Of a DNA stretch of 64,000 nucleotides, positions 25,606 to 34,594 are shown in pieces. The notes below the pieces were generated by a model. That model was given only the letters and a program-made list of their open reading frames with translations, was not told the DNA's origin and ran no database searches. Source of the DNA: Methylobacterium nodulans ORS 2060 (lineage in GTDB: Bacteria > Pseudomonadota > Alphaproteobacteria > Rhizobiales > Beijerinckiaceae); NCBI RefSeq assembly GCF_000022085.1, contig NC_011887.1, forward strand, positions 248,001 through 312,000, read 5' to 3'. The position numbers and the translations under genes are program-made. Each line of letters opens with the position of its first letter. The stretch's first letter is position 1.

Positions 25606-26349
25606 ATGGTGAGATCGGAGACCAGGGGATCGGTCGCGATCGTGACGCTTGATCGCGCGGCACGGCGCAACGCGCTGGGGACGGAATCGATGCGGGCCCT
25701 GTCGGCGGCCCTGCGCGCCGCCGATGCGGACGAGAGCGTGCGGGCGATCGTGCTGACGGGGGCGCCACCGGCCTTCTGCGCGGGGAGCGATCTCAAGGAA
25801 CTCGGGGGCCTCTCGATCCCCGCTATGTGCGACCACGAGGCCGAAACCGCTACGGTTGCCCGCAGCATCGGCTTCCTGACGAAGCCCGTCGTTGCGGCGG
25901 TCGAGGGCTACGCGCTCGGCGGCGGCTTCATCCTGGCCGTCTCCTGCGACGTGGTCGTCAGCGCCGAGAATGCCCGCTGGCATCTCGCGGAGGTCACCAA
26001 CGGCTGGCTGCCGGTCTGGGGGCTGCAGGCGCTGCTCGCCCGCGTCGGGCCTGTGCGGGCCCGGCTCCTGACCTGGGGGGTGGAGTCGATCGACGGCCGG
26101 GAGGCTCTGCGGCTCGGCGTTGCCGACTACACTGCCGAAGCGGGCGGCGCCCTCGACCGGGCGCTCGCCGTCGCGCAGGGGCTCGCCAAGCTCCCCCCCG
26201 AGGCGGTGACGTCCACCAAGCGCTTCTTCGAGCCCTTCGTGATGGCCGATGCCGAACGGCTCGACAACGTCGCGTCGCGGATGTTCGCGCGCGACTGCGA
26301 ATCCGCCTCGGCCCAGGCCACCCTCGCGCGCTTCACGGTGAGGTCATGA
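25606..26349 (+). CDS. Enoyl-CoA hydratase/isomerase family protein
   Basis: 247 residues of the crotonase fold. The oxyanion-hole regions are present: APPAFCAGSDLKELGG near residue 50 and VAAVEGYALGGGFILAVSCDVVVSAENARW near 95. The second position usually held by Glu in hydratases reads LAEVTNGWLPVWG, so one catalytic acid is kept and the second differs; isomerase, hydratase or thioesterase chemistry are all possible. The stop overlaps the CoA-transferase start (ATGA), so the two are translationally coupled. Confidence 0.85.
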   Translation: MVRSETRGSVAIVTLDRAARRNALGTESMRALSAALRAADADESVRAIVLTGAPPAFCAGSDLKELGGLSIPAMCDHEAETATVARSIGFLTKPVVAAVEGYALGGGFILAVSCDVVVSAENARWHLAEVTNGWLPVWGLQALLARVGPVRARLLTWGVESIDGREALRLGVADYTAEAGGALDRALAVAQGLAKLPPEAVTSTKRFFEPFVMADAERLDNVASRMFARDCESASAQATLARFTVRS

Positions 26350-27938
26350 CCAAGATTGTCGATGCCGCCCGCTTCGTCGAGACCATCCGCGATGGCTCGA
26401 CGGTGGCCTCTGTCGGCGTGATCGGCTGGATCACCCCGGACCGCATTCTCAAGGCCCTGGGTGACCGCTTCCGCGAGACGGGCTCCCCGCGCGACCTGAC
26501 CTTTTACTTTCCCTGCGGGACCGGGGATGCCCAAGGCATCAAGGGGATGGATCACGTCGCCCAGGAAGGGCTGATGAAGCGGATCGTCAGCGGCTCCTTC
26601 ATCAATCCCGTGGACCCGGTCACCGGCAAGCGTCCCGAGCTGATGCGGCTCGTGCGCGAGAACCGGATCGAAGCCTATTCCTGGCCGATCGGCGCTTCGA
26701 TGCACTGGCTGCGCGAGGTCGCCCGCAAAAGCCCAGGTTACATCACCCGGGTCGGGCTCGGCACCTACATCGACCCGGATCTCGGCGGCGGCAAGTTCAC
26801 CGCGAAGGCGGCCGAGGACCTCGTGCGGGCGATCGAGCTCGACGGCGAGCGGCTGCTCTACTACCCGACCTGGCCGATTGACACAGCCATCGTGCGGGCC
26901 TCGTCGGCGGACGAGGAGGGCAACCTGTCCTTCGAGGACGAGCCGCTGACCTCCTCAAGCCTCGCCCTGGTGCTCGCCTGCAAGGCCTGCGGCGGCCGGG
27001 TCGTCGCCCAGGTCCGGCGGATCGTGCCGCACGGGGAACGGCCGGCGAGCGCCGTCCGCGTGCCCGGCATGTTCGTGGACGCCGTCGTCGTCGATGAGGA
27101 CATGATGATGACGACGGGCGTGCCCTACGATCCGTCCTATTTCAGCGGGACGCGCATCCCCCTCTCGCAGCTGCCGCGGCCCGAGATGGGCCCCGACAAG
27201 GTCATCGCCGCCCGGGCGGCAAAGGAGGTGCGGCGCCACGAATTGTCGATCTTCGGCTTCGGGGCAGCGGCCGACATCCCTCTCGTCATGAACGAGCAGG
27301 GCCTGTTCAAAGACGGAGCGATCAAGGATTGGTGGTTCACCACCGAGCACGGTTCCTATGGCGGCGTCGTCATGTCGGGCTGGCAGTTCTCGGCCAACGT
27401 GAACCCCGATGCGATCCTCGATGGTGTCACCCAGTTCGACGTGATCGACGGCGGCCTGTGCCGCTTCGCGGCGCTCGCCTTCGCCCAGTTCGACGAGAAG
27501 GGCCGCGTGAACGTGAGCCGCTTCGGCGCGGCCAATCCCGGCGCCGGCGGCTTCATCGACATCGCCGAGCGAGCGGAGCGGCTCGTCTTCACCGGCACCA
27601 TGACGACGGGTGGCCTGTCGATCGCCTACGAGGACGGGCGCACGCGCGTCCTTAAAGAAGGCAAGGTCAAGAAGTTCGCGCGCTGCGTCGAGAGCATTAC
27701 CTACGACGTCGGCGCCGGCGTGCGTGAACGCGGACAGACCGCCTTGATTGTGACCGAACGGGCGGTGTTCGAAATGACCCCCGAGGGCCTCGTCCTGACC
27801 GAGATTGCCCCCGGGATCGATGTCGAGCGCGACGTGCTCGGTCAGATGGAGTTCGCGCCCGCGCGCATCTCGGAGTCACTGCGCGAGATGGATGCGGCGC
27901 TGTTCCACCAGCGGATGCAGCTCGCCCTCGCGGGCTGA
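26346..27938 (+). CDS. Family I CoA-transferase (acetate/3-ketoacid type, fused alpha-beta)
   Basis: 530 residues, with both halves of a family I CoA-transferase in one chain. The N-terminal half has DGSTVASVGVIGWITPDRILKALG and the C-terminal half carries the likely catalytic Glu in FTTEHGSYGGVVMSG near residue 335. The end matches the YdiF/propionate-CoA-transferase type (DVERDVLGQMEFAPARISESLREMDAALF). It would move CoA from a donor acyl-CoA onto the imported acid, feeding the acyl-CoA dehydrogenase and the crotonase-fold enzyme. ATG 26346 overlaps the preceding stop. Confidence 0.88.
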   Translation: MTKIVDAARFVETIRDGSTVASVGVIGWITPDRILKALGDRFRETGSPRDLTFYFPCGTGDAQGIKGMDHVAQEGLMKRIVSGSFINPVDPVTGKRPELMRLVRENRIEAYSWPIGASMHWLREVARKSPGYITRVGLGTYIDPDLGGGKFTAKAAEDLVRAIELDGERLLYYPTWPIDTAIVRASSADEEGNLSFEDEPLTSSSLALVLACKACGGRVVAQVRRIVPHGERPASAVRVPGMFVDAVVVDEDMMMTTGVPYDPSYFSGTRIPLSQLPRPEMGPDKVIAARAAKEVRRHELSIFGFGAAADIPLVMNEQGLFKDGAIKDWWFTTEHGSYGGVVMSGWQFSANVNPDAILDGVTQFDVIDGGLCRFAALAFAQFDEKGRVNVSRFGAANPGAGGFIDIAERAERLVFTGTMTTGGLSIAYEDGRTRVLKEGKVKKFARCVESITYDVGAGVRERGQTALIVTERAVFEMTPEGLVLTEIAPGIDVERDVLGQMEFAPARISESLREMDAALFHQRMQLALAG

Positions 27939-28036
27939 GATCCGTTTGCGAGAGCTGAACGGGGCTGGGTCGCCGAAGGGTGATCCAGCCTCACGAGACC
28001 CGCGTGACGGCGGGTCCGGGTAACAGGGAGGTTTCG

Positions 28037-28822
28037 ATGCAGCCTGCGAGGGCCGCAGCGCCGGACGATCGCGACATCGTGCTGGCCACGGAAGGCCTGA
28101 CGATGGAATTCAAGGGCTTCCGCGCCGTGAACGGCGTGGCGCTTCGGGTCGAGCGCGGCACGATCCACGCGCTGATCGGCCCGAACGGGGCCGGCAAGAC
28201 CACCTGCTTCAACCTGCTCACCAAGTTCCTCACCCCCACCGCCGGCGCGATCCGCTACAACGGCCGCGACATCACCCGGATGAAGCCCGCCGACGTGGCC
28301 CGGCTCGGCTTGGTGCGCTCCTTCCAGATCTCGGCGGTCTTCCCGCACCTGACCGTCAAGGAGAACGTCCGCATCGCCCTGCAGCGGCGCCAGCGCGGCG
28401 ATTCCTTCGACTTCTGGCGCTCCGAGCGCGTGCTGCGCGCCCTCAACGACGAGGCGCTCAGCTTGATCGAGGCGGTGGGCCTGGCCGACTTCGCCGAGGT
28501 GCCGGCGGTCGAGCTGTCCTATGGCCGCAAGCGGGCCCTGGAGATCGCCACCACGCTCGCCCTCAATCCCGCCATGCTGCTGCTCGACGAGCCGATGGCC
28601 GGCATGGGGCACGAGGACGTCGACCGCACCGCCGCCCTGATCCGGCGGGTCTCGGCCAACCGCACCATCCTGATGGTCGAGCACAACCTCTCGGTGGTGG
28701 CCTCGCTGTCCGACCGCATCACCGTGCTGGCCCGCGGCCAGGTGCTGGCGGAGGGCGACTATGCCACCGTCTCGAAGGATCCCCGCGTGGTCGAGGCCTA
28801 TATCGGAGCCGGACATGGCTGA
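28037..28822 (+). CDS. livG: Branched-chain-type ABC importer, ATP-binding protein LivG
   Basis: 261 residues. Walker A is IGPNGAGKTTCFNLLTKFL, the signature region is VELSYGRKRALEIATTLAL (LSYG replaces LSGG, as is common in LivG), and Walker B is MLLLDEPMAGMG. The switch His is in ILMVEHNLSVV. ATG 28037 follows CAGGGAGG. It is the first of four overlapping or adjacent importer genes and probably pairs with the binding protein at 20948. Confidence 0.92.
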   Translation: MQPARAAAPDDRDIVLATEGLTMEFKGFRAVNGVALRVERGTIHALIGPNGAGKTTCFNLLTKFLTPTAGAIRYNGRDITRMKPADVARLGLVRSFQISAVFPHLTVKENVRIALQRRQRGDSFDFWRSERVLRALNDEALSLIEAVGLADFAEVPAVELSYGRKRALEIATTLALNPAMLLLDEPMAGMGHEDVDRTAALIRRVSANRTILMVEHNLSVVASLSDRITVLARGQVLAEGDYATVSKDPRVVEAYIGAGHG

Positions 28823-29549
28823 GGCGGCGCTGACGACATCCGCGGCCGCGGCGCCGCTGCTCGCGGTCCAGGGGCTGGAGGGCTGGTACGGCGAGAGCCA
28901 TGTGCTGCACGGCGTCAGCTTCGACGTGCGGCCGGGCGAGGTGGTGACGCTGCTCGGCCGCAACGGCGCGGGCAAAACCACGACGCTGCGGGCGATCATC
29001 GGGATCCTCGGCAAGCGCAAGGGCTCGATCCGCTACGCCGGCACCGAGACGATCGGGATGGCCTCGCGCAGCATCGCCAAGCTGGGTCTCGGTTACGTGC
29101 CGGAGGAGCGGGGCATCTTCTCGAGCCTGTCGGTCTACGAGAACCTGATGCTGCCGCCGCGGGTGAAGCCCGGCGGCATGAGCGTGGAGCAGATCTACAC
29201 GCTGTTTCCGAACCTGCAGGAGCGCGCGGGCAGCCAGGGCACCAAGCTGTCGGGGGGCGAGCAGCAGATGCTGGCGATCGGCCGCATCCTGCGCACGGGG
29301 GCCAAGCTGATCCTGCTCGACGAGCCGACCGAGGGGCTTGCGCCGGTGATCGTGCAGCAGATCGGCCGCACGCTGGCCCGGCTGAAGAGCGAGGGCTACA
29401 CGATCGTGCTGGTGGAGCAGAACTTCCGCTTCGCCCAGACGGTGGCGGACCGGCATTTCGTGGTCGAGCAGGGGCGGGTGATCGACATGATCCCCAATGC
29501 CGAGCTCGACGCCAACATCGACAAGCTGCACGCATACCTGGGCGTCTGA
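28815..29549 (+). CDS. livF: Branched-chain-type ABC importer, ATP-binding protein LivF
   Basis: 244 residues. Walker A is LLGRNGAGKTTTLRAIIGI, the signature is TKLSGGEQQMLAIGRIL, Walker B is KLILLDEPTEGLAP and the switch His position reads IVLVEQNF, Gln as usual for LivF. ATG 28815 overlaps the end of livG by eight bases. It forms the second ATPase of the importer. Confidence 0.92.
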   Translation: MAEAALTTSAAAAPLLAVQGLEGWYGESHVLHGVSFDVRPGEVVTLLGRNGAGKTTTLRAIIGILGKRKGSIRYAGTETIGMASRSIAKLGLGYVPEERGIFSSLSVYENLMLPPRVKPGGMSVEQIYTLFPNLQERAGSQGTKLSGGEQQMLAIGRILRTGAKLILLDEPTEGLAPVIVQQIGRTLARLKSEGYTIVLVEQNFRFAQTVADRHFVVEQGRVIDMIPNAELDANIDKLHAYLGV

Positions 29550-29552
29550 GCC

Positions 29553-30440
29553 ATGACCATGATCTTCGGCGTACCCCTGCAGGCGCTGTTCGGACAGCTG
29601 CTGCTCGGCCTCATCAACGGCTCGTTCTACGCGATCCTGTCGCTCGGCCTCGCGATCATCTTCGGGCTCCTCAACATCATCAACTTCACCCACGGCGCCC
29701 AGTACATGATGGGCGCCTTCGTGGCCTGGATGCTCTTGAACTACGCCGGCATCGGCTACTGGTGGGCGCTGCTGCTGGCCCCGCTCGCGGTCGGCCTGTT
29801 CGGGGTGATCCTGGAGCGGCTCCTGATCGCGCGGCTGTACAAGCTCGACCACCTCTACGGCCTGCTGCTCACCTTCGGGCTCGCCCTCATCATCCAGGGC
29901 CTGTTCCGCAACCAGTACGGCGTCTCGGGCCTGCCCTACGCCATCCCCGCCGAACTGTCGGGCGGCCAGCGCCTGCCCTTCATGTTCCTGCCCAACTACC
30001 GCGGCTGGGTGGTGGTCGCCTCGCTCGTGGTCTGCCTCGCCACCTGGCTGGTGATCGAGAAGACCAAGCTCGGCGCCTACCTGCGCGCCGCCACCGAGAA
30101 CCCGACCCTGGTCCAGGCCTTCGGCGTCAACGTGCCGCTGCTGCTCACCCTCACCTACGGCTTCGGCGTCGCGCTCGCCGCCTTCGCGGGCGTGCTCGCC
30201 GCCCCGGTCTATTCGGTCAACCCCAACATGGGCGCCGACATCATCATCGTGGTCTTCGCCGTGGTGGTGATCGGCGGCATGGGCTCGATCCTCGGCTCGA
30301 TCGTCACCGGCTTCACGCTCGGCCTGGTCGAGGGCCTCACCAAGGTGTTCTACCCCGAAGCCTCCTCGACCGTGATCTTCGTCATCATGGTGCTGGTGCT
30401 GCTGGTCAAGCCCGCCGGCCTGTTCGGACGCACCGCCTGA
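29553..30440 (+). CDS. livH: Branched-chain-type ABC importer, permease LivH
   Basis: 295 residues, very hydrophobic, about eight membrane helices. It has the LivH family opening LLLGLINGSFYAILSLGLAIIFGLLNIINFTHGAQYMMGAF and the cytoplasmic coupling region TENPTLVQAFGVNVPLLLTLTYGFGVALAAFAGVLAAPV. The start lies three bases after the livF stop. Confidence 0.92.
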   Translation: MTMIFGVPLQALFGQLLLGLINGSFYAILSLGLAIIFGLLNIINFTHGAQYMMGAFVAWMLLNYAGIGYWWALLLAPLAVGLFGVILERLLIARLYKLDHLYGLLLTFGLALIIQGLFRNQYGVSGLPYAIPAELSGGQRLPFMFLPNYRGWVVVASLVVCLATWLVIEKTKLGAYLRAATENPTLVQAFGVNVPLLLTLTYGFGVALAAFAGVLAAPVYSVNPNMGADIIIVVFAVVVIGGMGSILGSIVTGFTLGLVEGLTKVFYPEASSTVIFVIMVLVLLVKPAGLFGRTA

Positions 30441-30482
30441 TGTTGCATCCTCCGCTTCCCGCTCCCGCAAGGACCGCCTGAG

Positions 30483-31478
30483 ATGGCCCACTCCGCCGCC
30501 ACGGCGCCCGACGACGCCACCCCCATCGCCAGCGCCCTGCCGGAGGGCCGCGACACCAAGGCGCTCCACCGCCTGGTGTTCATCGGCATCGCGGTCGCGC
30601 TCGCGGTGCTGCCGCTGATCCTCTACCCGGTCTTCCTGATGAAGGTGCTGTGCTTCGCGCTGTTCGCGCTGGCCTTCAACCTTCTGCTCGGCTACGGCGG
30701 GCTGCTCAGCTTCGGCCATGCCGCCTATTTCGGCATGGCGAGCTACATCGCGGCCTATGGCGCCAAGGTCTGGGGCCTGAGCCCGGAACTGGCGATCCTG
30801 GCCGGCACGCTCACCGCGGCGCTGCTCGGCCTGGTGTTCGGGGCGCTGGCGATCCGGCGCCAGGGCATCTACTTCTCGATGATCACCCTGGCGCTGGCCC
30901 AGATGGTGTTCTTCTTCTCGCTGCAGGCGGCGTTCACCGGCGGCGAGGACGGCATCCAGGCGGTGCCGCGCGGCCAGCTGTTCGGGGTGATCAGCCTGGC
31001 GGACGACCGGGTGCTGTATGCGCTGGTGGCGCTGATCTTCTTCCTGGGGCTGCTGCTGATCTACCGCATCATCCACTCGCCGTTCGGCCAGGTGCTGAAG
31101 GCGATCCGGGACAACGAGCCGCGGGCGGTGTCGCTGGGCTACCGGGCGAGCCAGTACAAGCTGGCGGTGTTCGTGCTCTCGACCACGCTGGCGGGGCTGG
31201 CCGGGGCGACCAAGGCGATCGTGTTCCAGCTCGCCTCGCTCACCGACGTGCACTGGTCGATGTCGGGCGAGGTGGTGCTGATGACGCTGGTGGGCGGCAT
31301 GGGCACGGTGTTCGGGCCGATCATCGGCGCCTTCGTGATCGTGGCGATGGAGAACTACCTCGCGCAGTTCGGCGCCTGGGTGACGATCATCCAGGGCGTG
31401 GTGTTCGTGATCTGCGTGATCTTGTTCCGCGAGGGCATCGTCGGCCTCTGCGCGCGGATGCTCAAGAAGCCGCTTTAA
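30483..31478 (+). CDS. livM: Branched-chain-type ABC importer, permease LivM
   Basis: 331 residues. It has an extended hydrophilic N-terminus (about 35 residues) and then the family run FALFALAFNLLLGYGGLLSFGHAAYFGMASYIAAYGAKVWG. The coupling helix is AIRDNEPRAVSLGYRASQYKLAVFVLSTTLAGLAGA, followed by GGMGTVFGPIIGAFVI. It ends the importer operon and abuts an insertion-sequence remnant 18 bases beyond the stop. Confidence 0.92.
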   Translation: MAHSAATAPDDATPIASALPEGRDTKALHRLVFIGIAVALAVLPLILYPVFLMKVLCFALFALAFNLLLGYGGLLSFGHAAYFGMASYIAAYGAKVWGLSPELAILAGTLTAALLGLVFGALAIRRQGIYFSMITLALAQMVFFFSLQAAFTGGEDGIQAVPRGQLFGVISLADDRVLYALVALIFFLGLLLIYRIIHSPFGQVLKAIRDNEPRAVSLGYRASQYKLAVFVLSTTLAGLAGATKAIVFQLASLTDVHWSMSGEVVLMTLVGGMGTVFGPIIGAFVIVAMENYLAQFGAWVTIIQGVVFVICVILFREGIVGLCARMLKKPL

Positions 31479-31496
31479 ACGCATTGCGGCCTGTCG

Positions 31497-31798
31497 TCAC
31501 TTGAGCCAGTCGATTGTAGCGAGGCGGAGCACGCCGAGGAAGCTTGAGGCGGTTTCTCGAAGCGGGCGGCTGAGCAGGCGCTTTCACACGCCGGCCCGGG
31601 CCCCCCGCGAACGAAGATCCGGGCCCCGCGCCACCAGGGACCGAGATCCTCCGGGATGGCGCGCCACTTGGCGCCGTTCTTGTGGCGCCGGAGGATGGCC
31701 GAGATGGTGCGGCACAGATCTTCGGGCGGGGTCTTGCCCGTGGGCCGGCCCTCTTCGATCAGCGGCTCCAGAAGCGCCCATTGCGTGTCGCTCAGCAT
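31497..31798 (-). pseudogene. Internally deleted IS5-type transposase remnant
   Basis: The minus strand starts MLSDTQWALLEPLIEEGRPTGKTPPEDLCRTISAILRRHKNGAKWRAIPEDLGPWW, the N-terminal domain of IS5-like transposases. After a frame change it ends ETASSFLGVLRLATIDWLK, the usual C-terminus. The DDE catalytic middle is missing, so it is a non-autonomous relic of about 0.3 kb. It marks the boundary between the importer operon and the next island. Confidence 0.7.
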
Positions 31799-31973
31799 GG
31801 CTCGCCGTCGCGTGAAGGCGGGACACGCAAGCCCGCGCAGCACGTTAAAGCGACGGCAGACCGTAATACCAGCAATGTAATCGACTGGGGTTTTCGGGCA
31901 TGATCATTCGGAGTGAATTCACTTCATTGCGTGAATTTTGGTCAGTTAAGCAGACAATGCCCTGCGCCATTCG

Positions 31974-32759
31974 TCATGTATCCAGGGTTTTTCGAGCAAA
32001 GCTGTCGATATAATCCATCAGACGGTCGGACGCTTCTCCCGCGGCCTTGACGTCGCGTTTGGCAATGGCTTCGCACACCTCTGCATGAAGATTCGCCGCA
32101 AGCGGCAGATCCGCCGCTTCTTTGTAATGCTGATACCAGAAACGTCTTGACAGAGCAGCCATCGAGTTCAGGGAGCGTACAGCAAATTCATTCCGTGATG
32201 CAGCGGCAGCAAGCTCGTTGAACTGCCGGTCCAGACGCATAAAAGCGATGTCATCGGCGGCATCTGCGGCCGCGCGCATGTTCGCGGCAATCTCCGCGAA
32301 GGCGCGACGCTCCTCAGCGGTGGCACGTTCGGCGGCAAGTCGAGCAATCAGATGCTCCAGCACCCGTCGCGTTTCCAACAGGCGGAGCTGCGTACGCAGG
32401 TTGATCTCCGAGACGAGAATGCCGCGTCGAGGAATCACCACGACCAAGCCGTCACGTGCCAGACGCTGCAGGGCCTCACGGATCGGCGTCCGGCCAATCT
32501 GAAGGCGTTGGGCAAGGCCCTGCTCTGCAAGAACCGTTCCGGGTGGCAGGGCGAGAGTTGTGATCAACTCCTCGAGTTGATGGTAGGCTTGCTCCGCCAG
32601 AGACAGATCCTGGATCTCGCCTTGCTCGACAGGGTCAAGCGGGGCGGCGGAAGCTCCCTTGTGATTGGGCTTCTTGCTACGCCTTGCAGGGCGCACTGCG
32701 GGCGGCTTGCCGGCGATGTAATTCATCAGCGGTCCATCAGCTTCGTCAGGCCTCTTCAT
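31974..32759 (-). CDS. GntR-family (FCD subfamily) transcriptional regulator
   Basis: 261 residues from ATG 32759 (a second ATG at 32726 is equally possible). A basic, disordered N-terminus of about 45 residues precedes the HTH AYHQLEELITTLALPPGTVLAEQGLAQRLQIGRTPIREALQRLARDGLVVVI. The FCD domain has FMRLDRQFNELAAAASRNEFAV and ANLHAEVCEAIAKRD. It resembles the GntR at 23385 over its whole length, though clearly a separate gene. Divergent from the MFS gene, with an ATATAT-centred half-palindrome in the shared promoter. Confidence 0.87.
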   Translation of the reverse strand: MKRPDEADGPLMNYIAGKPPAVRPARRSKKPNHKGASAAPLDPVEQGEIQDLSLAEQAYHQLEELITTLALPPGTVLAEQGLAQRLQIGRTPIREALQRLARDGLVVVIPRRGILVSEINLRTQLRLLETRRVLEHLIARLAAERATAEERRAFAEIAANMRAAADAADDIAFMRLDRQFNELAAAASRNEFAVRSLNSMAALSRRFWYQHYKEAADLPLAANLHAEVCEAIAKRDVKAAGEASDRLMDYIDSFARKTLDT

Positions 32760-32818
32760 ACCACGCAGATATGGGGGGCGCACGGCTGCTGCACACCTGC
32801 GGCCGGCCTGAAACCCGC

Positions 32819-32828
32819 GTGATATATC
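32819..32828. promoter_or_regulatory. Operator-like site in the GntR/MFS divergent promoter
   Basis: GTGATATATC matches ten bases of the perfect palindrome at 34378. It sits 60 bases before the regulator start and 65 before the MFS start. Confidence 0.45.
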
Positions 32829-32892
32829 TTGTGCATCCCAGCCGTATGCATCATGCTGACCACGCAGCACAAGACTGTCAGGGAGGCAAACG

Positions 32893-34305
32893 ATGGCAGG
32901 GCAAGTGGCACTTCCCGCCGACACGCCGGTACTCGGCGCGGCGACCGCGGTGGCAGGTCAAGGCTCGGCTGCGATGGTCGCGGCACGGCTGGAGCGCCTG
33001 CCGATGACCGGGTTCCAGCGCACCATCTTCATCATCATCGCGACCGCGTGGTTCTTCGACTCGATCGACCTCGGCTCACTCACCTTCCTGCTCGGCTCGA
33101 TCCGGACGGAATTCGGGCTCTCGACCGCGCAGGCTGGGCTCCTCTCCAGTATGAGCTTCGTCGGCATGTTCCTGGGGGCCGGGATCTCGGGGATGCTGGC
33201 CGACCGCTTCGGCCGCAAGCTCGTCTTTCAGGTGAGCATGATCTTCTGGGGGCTCGGCAGCGTCTGGTGCGCCTACGCACCCGATTCCACGGCCCTGGGC
33301 TACGCCCGCCTGCTCCTCGGCTTCGGCATGGGCATGGAGTTCCCGGTCGCCCTGGCGATCGTCTCGGAGTTCCTGCCGTCGGCGAAGCGCGGCCGCTATC
33401 TCGCCGTGCTGGAGGGATTCTGGCCGCTTGGCTTCATCGCGGCCGGCCTCCTCAGTCTCGTCCTCCTGAGCACGTTCGGCTGGCGGGCGGTCTTCCTGGC
33501 CCAGGCAGTGCCGGCGCTGTTCCTGTTCGTCGTCCGGATGTTCGTGCCCGAATCGCCCCGTTGGCTCGCCGATCGCGGGCGCTTCGATGAGGCAAACCGT
33601 GTGCTCGCTGACATCGAGGCGAAGGTCCGGGCGCGCCTCGACGGCCGTCCTCTGCCCGAGCCGCAGCCCCTGCCGGCGCAGGCGCAGGGCGAGCGCCGCT
33701 TCTCGTTCCTGGAACTCTGGAGTTCGGGCTACGCCAGCCGGACCGTGATGATCTGGCTCACGTGGTTCTTCGCGCTGCTCGGCTTCTATGGCCTCACCAC
33801 TTGGCTCGGTGCGCTGCTCCAGGAGGCCGGACACAGCGTTACCAAGTCGGTCAGCTACACGATCCTGATTTCGCTGGCTGGTGTCCCCGGCTTCATCAGC
33901 TCGGCTCTTCTGGTCGAGGGCTGGGGCCGCAAGCCGACCGCCGTCCTGATGCTGCTCGGCAGCGCCATCGCCGCCTACCTCTACGGGCACTCCCCGTCCT
34001 TCGGCTGGCTCATCGCCTTCGGCCTGGTGATGCAGTTCTTCCTGTTCGGGATGTGGTCCGTGCTCTACGCTTACACGCCCGAACTCTACCCGACCCGTGC
34101 GCGCGCCACGGGTGCAGGTTGCGCGTCCGCAATCGGCCGCGTCGGTTCACTCCTCGGGCCTTATGCAATCGGTGTGATCCTTCCGGTGCTCGGTCAGGGC
34201 GGCGTTTTCGCGCTCGGTGGCGGCTCGTTCGTGATCGCCGCCGCGGCGGTGGCGATCCTCGGCGTCGAAACGAAGGGCAAATCGCTCGAAGCGATCTCCC
34301 ATTAG
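32893..34305 (+). CDS. MFS transporter, sugar-porter/aromatic acid:H+ symporter type
   Basis: 470 residues with 12 predicted membrane helices. Signature motifs are GMLADRFGRKLVFQ after helix 2, PESPRWLADRGRFDEANRVL after helix 6 and YTPELYPTRARATGAG near helix 10. These match the sugar (and other) transporter family, which includes nicotinate and aromatic acid importers. A cytosolic N-terminal tail of about 40 residues is present. ATG 32893 follows GGGAGG. It is divergent from the GntR gene and is probably its target. Confidence 0.88.
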   Translation: MAGQVALPADTPVLGAATAVAGQGSAAMVAARLERLPMTGFQRTIFIIIATAWFFDSIDLGSLTFLLGSIRTEFGLSTAQAGLLSSMSFVGMFLGAGISGMLADRFGRKLVFQVSMIFWGLGSVWCAYAPDSTALGYARLLLGFGMGMEFPVALAIVSEFLPSAKRGRYLAVLEGFWPLGFIAAGLLSLVLLSTFGWRAVFLAQAVPALFLFVVRMFVPESPRWLADRGRFDEANRVLADIEAKVRARLDGRPLPEPQPLPAQAQGERRFSFLELWSSGYASRTVMIWLTWFFALLGFYGLTTWLGALLQEAGHSVTKSVSYTILISLAGVPGFISSALLVEGWGRKPTAVLMLLGSAIAAYLYGHSPSFGWLIAFGLVMQFFLFGMWSVLYAYTPELYPTRARATGAGCASAIGRVGSLLGPYAIGVILPVLGQGGVFALGGGSFVIAAAAVAILGVETKGKSLEAISH

Positions 34306-34314
34306 CGCGAGACG

Positions 34315-34349
34315 CAGGAACGCGGGCCCGCCCGCGTTCCTGAATTTTT
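34315..34349 (+). terminator. Rho-independent terminator after the MFS gene
   Basis: A 13-bp GC-rich stem pairs 34315-34327 with 34330-34342 and is followed by AATTTTT. It starts 10 bases after the MFS stop, so the downstream hydroxylase operon needs its own promoter. Confidence 0.85.
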
Positions 34350-34377
34350 GGATGCCATGGGCATTCTCGCTTGCGCT

Positions 34378-34389
34378 GTGATATATCAC
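34378..34389. promoter_or_regulatory. Perfect palindrome upstream of the hydroxylase operon
   Basis: GTGATATATCAC is fully palindromic. It shares ten bases with the site at 32819 in front of the GntR/MFS pair. It lies about 205 bases before the hydroxylase start. Confidence 0.55.
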
Positions 34390-34594
34390 GGGTATATTAG
34401 AGGGAAACGGGGGCACGGCATGGCAACGCCGATCCGCCCGCAGGACGTGTCCGGCGCGAAATGGCGCAGCCGTCCGATGCATCTGAACTGATCGCTTACG
34501 AGGACGCGGCACCGCTCGCCTCGTCCAAATCCAGAGGGCCACTTGCTGCCGCAACTCGGCCCTCGCGGACACCACCGAACCAAGGGAGCCTACG

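Noticed and set aside
28719..31484. Long open frame of over 900 codons on the minus strand opposite the ABC importer genes
   Set aside because: It is rich in His/Arg/Gln/Glu with no domain, and it mirrors GC-biased codons of the real livG-livM genes.
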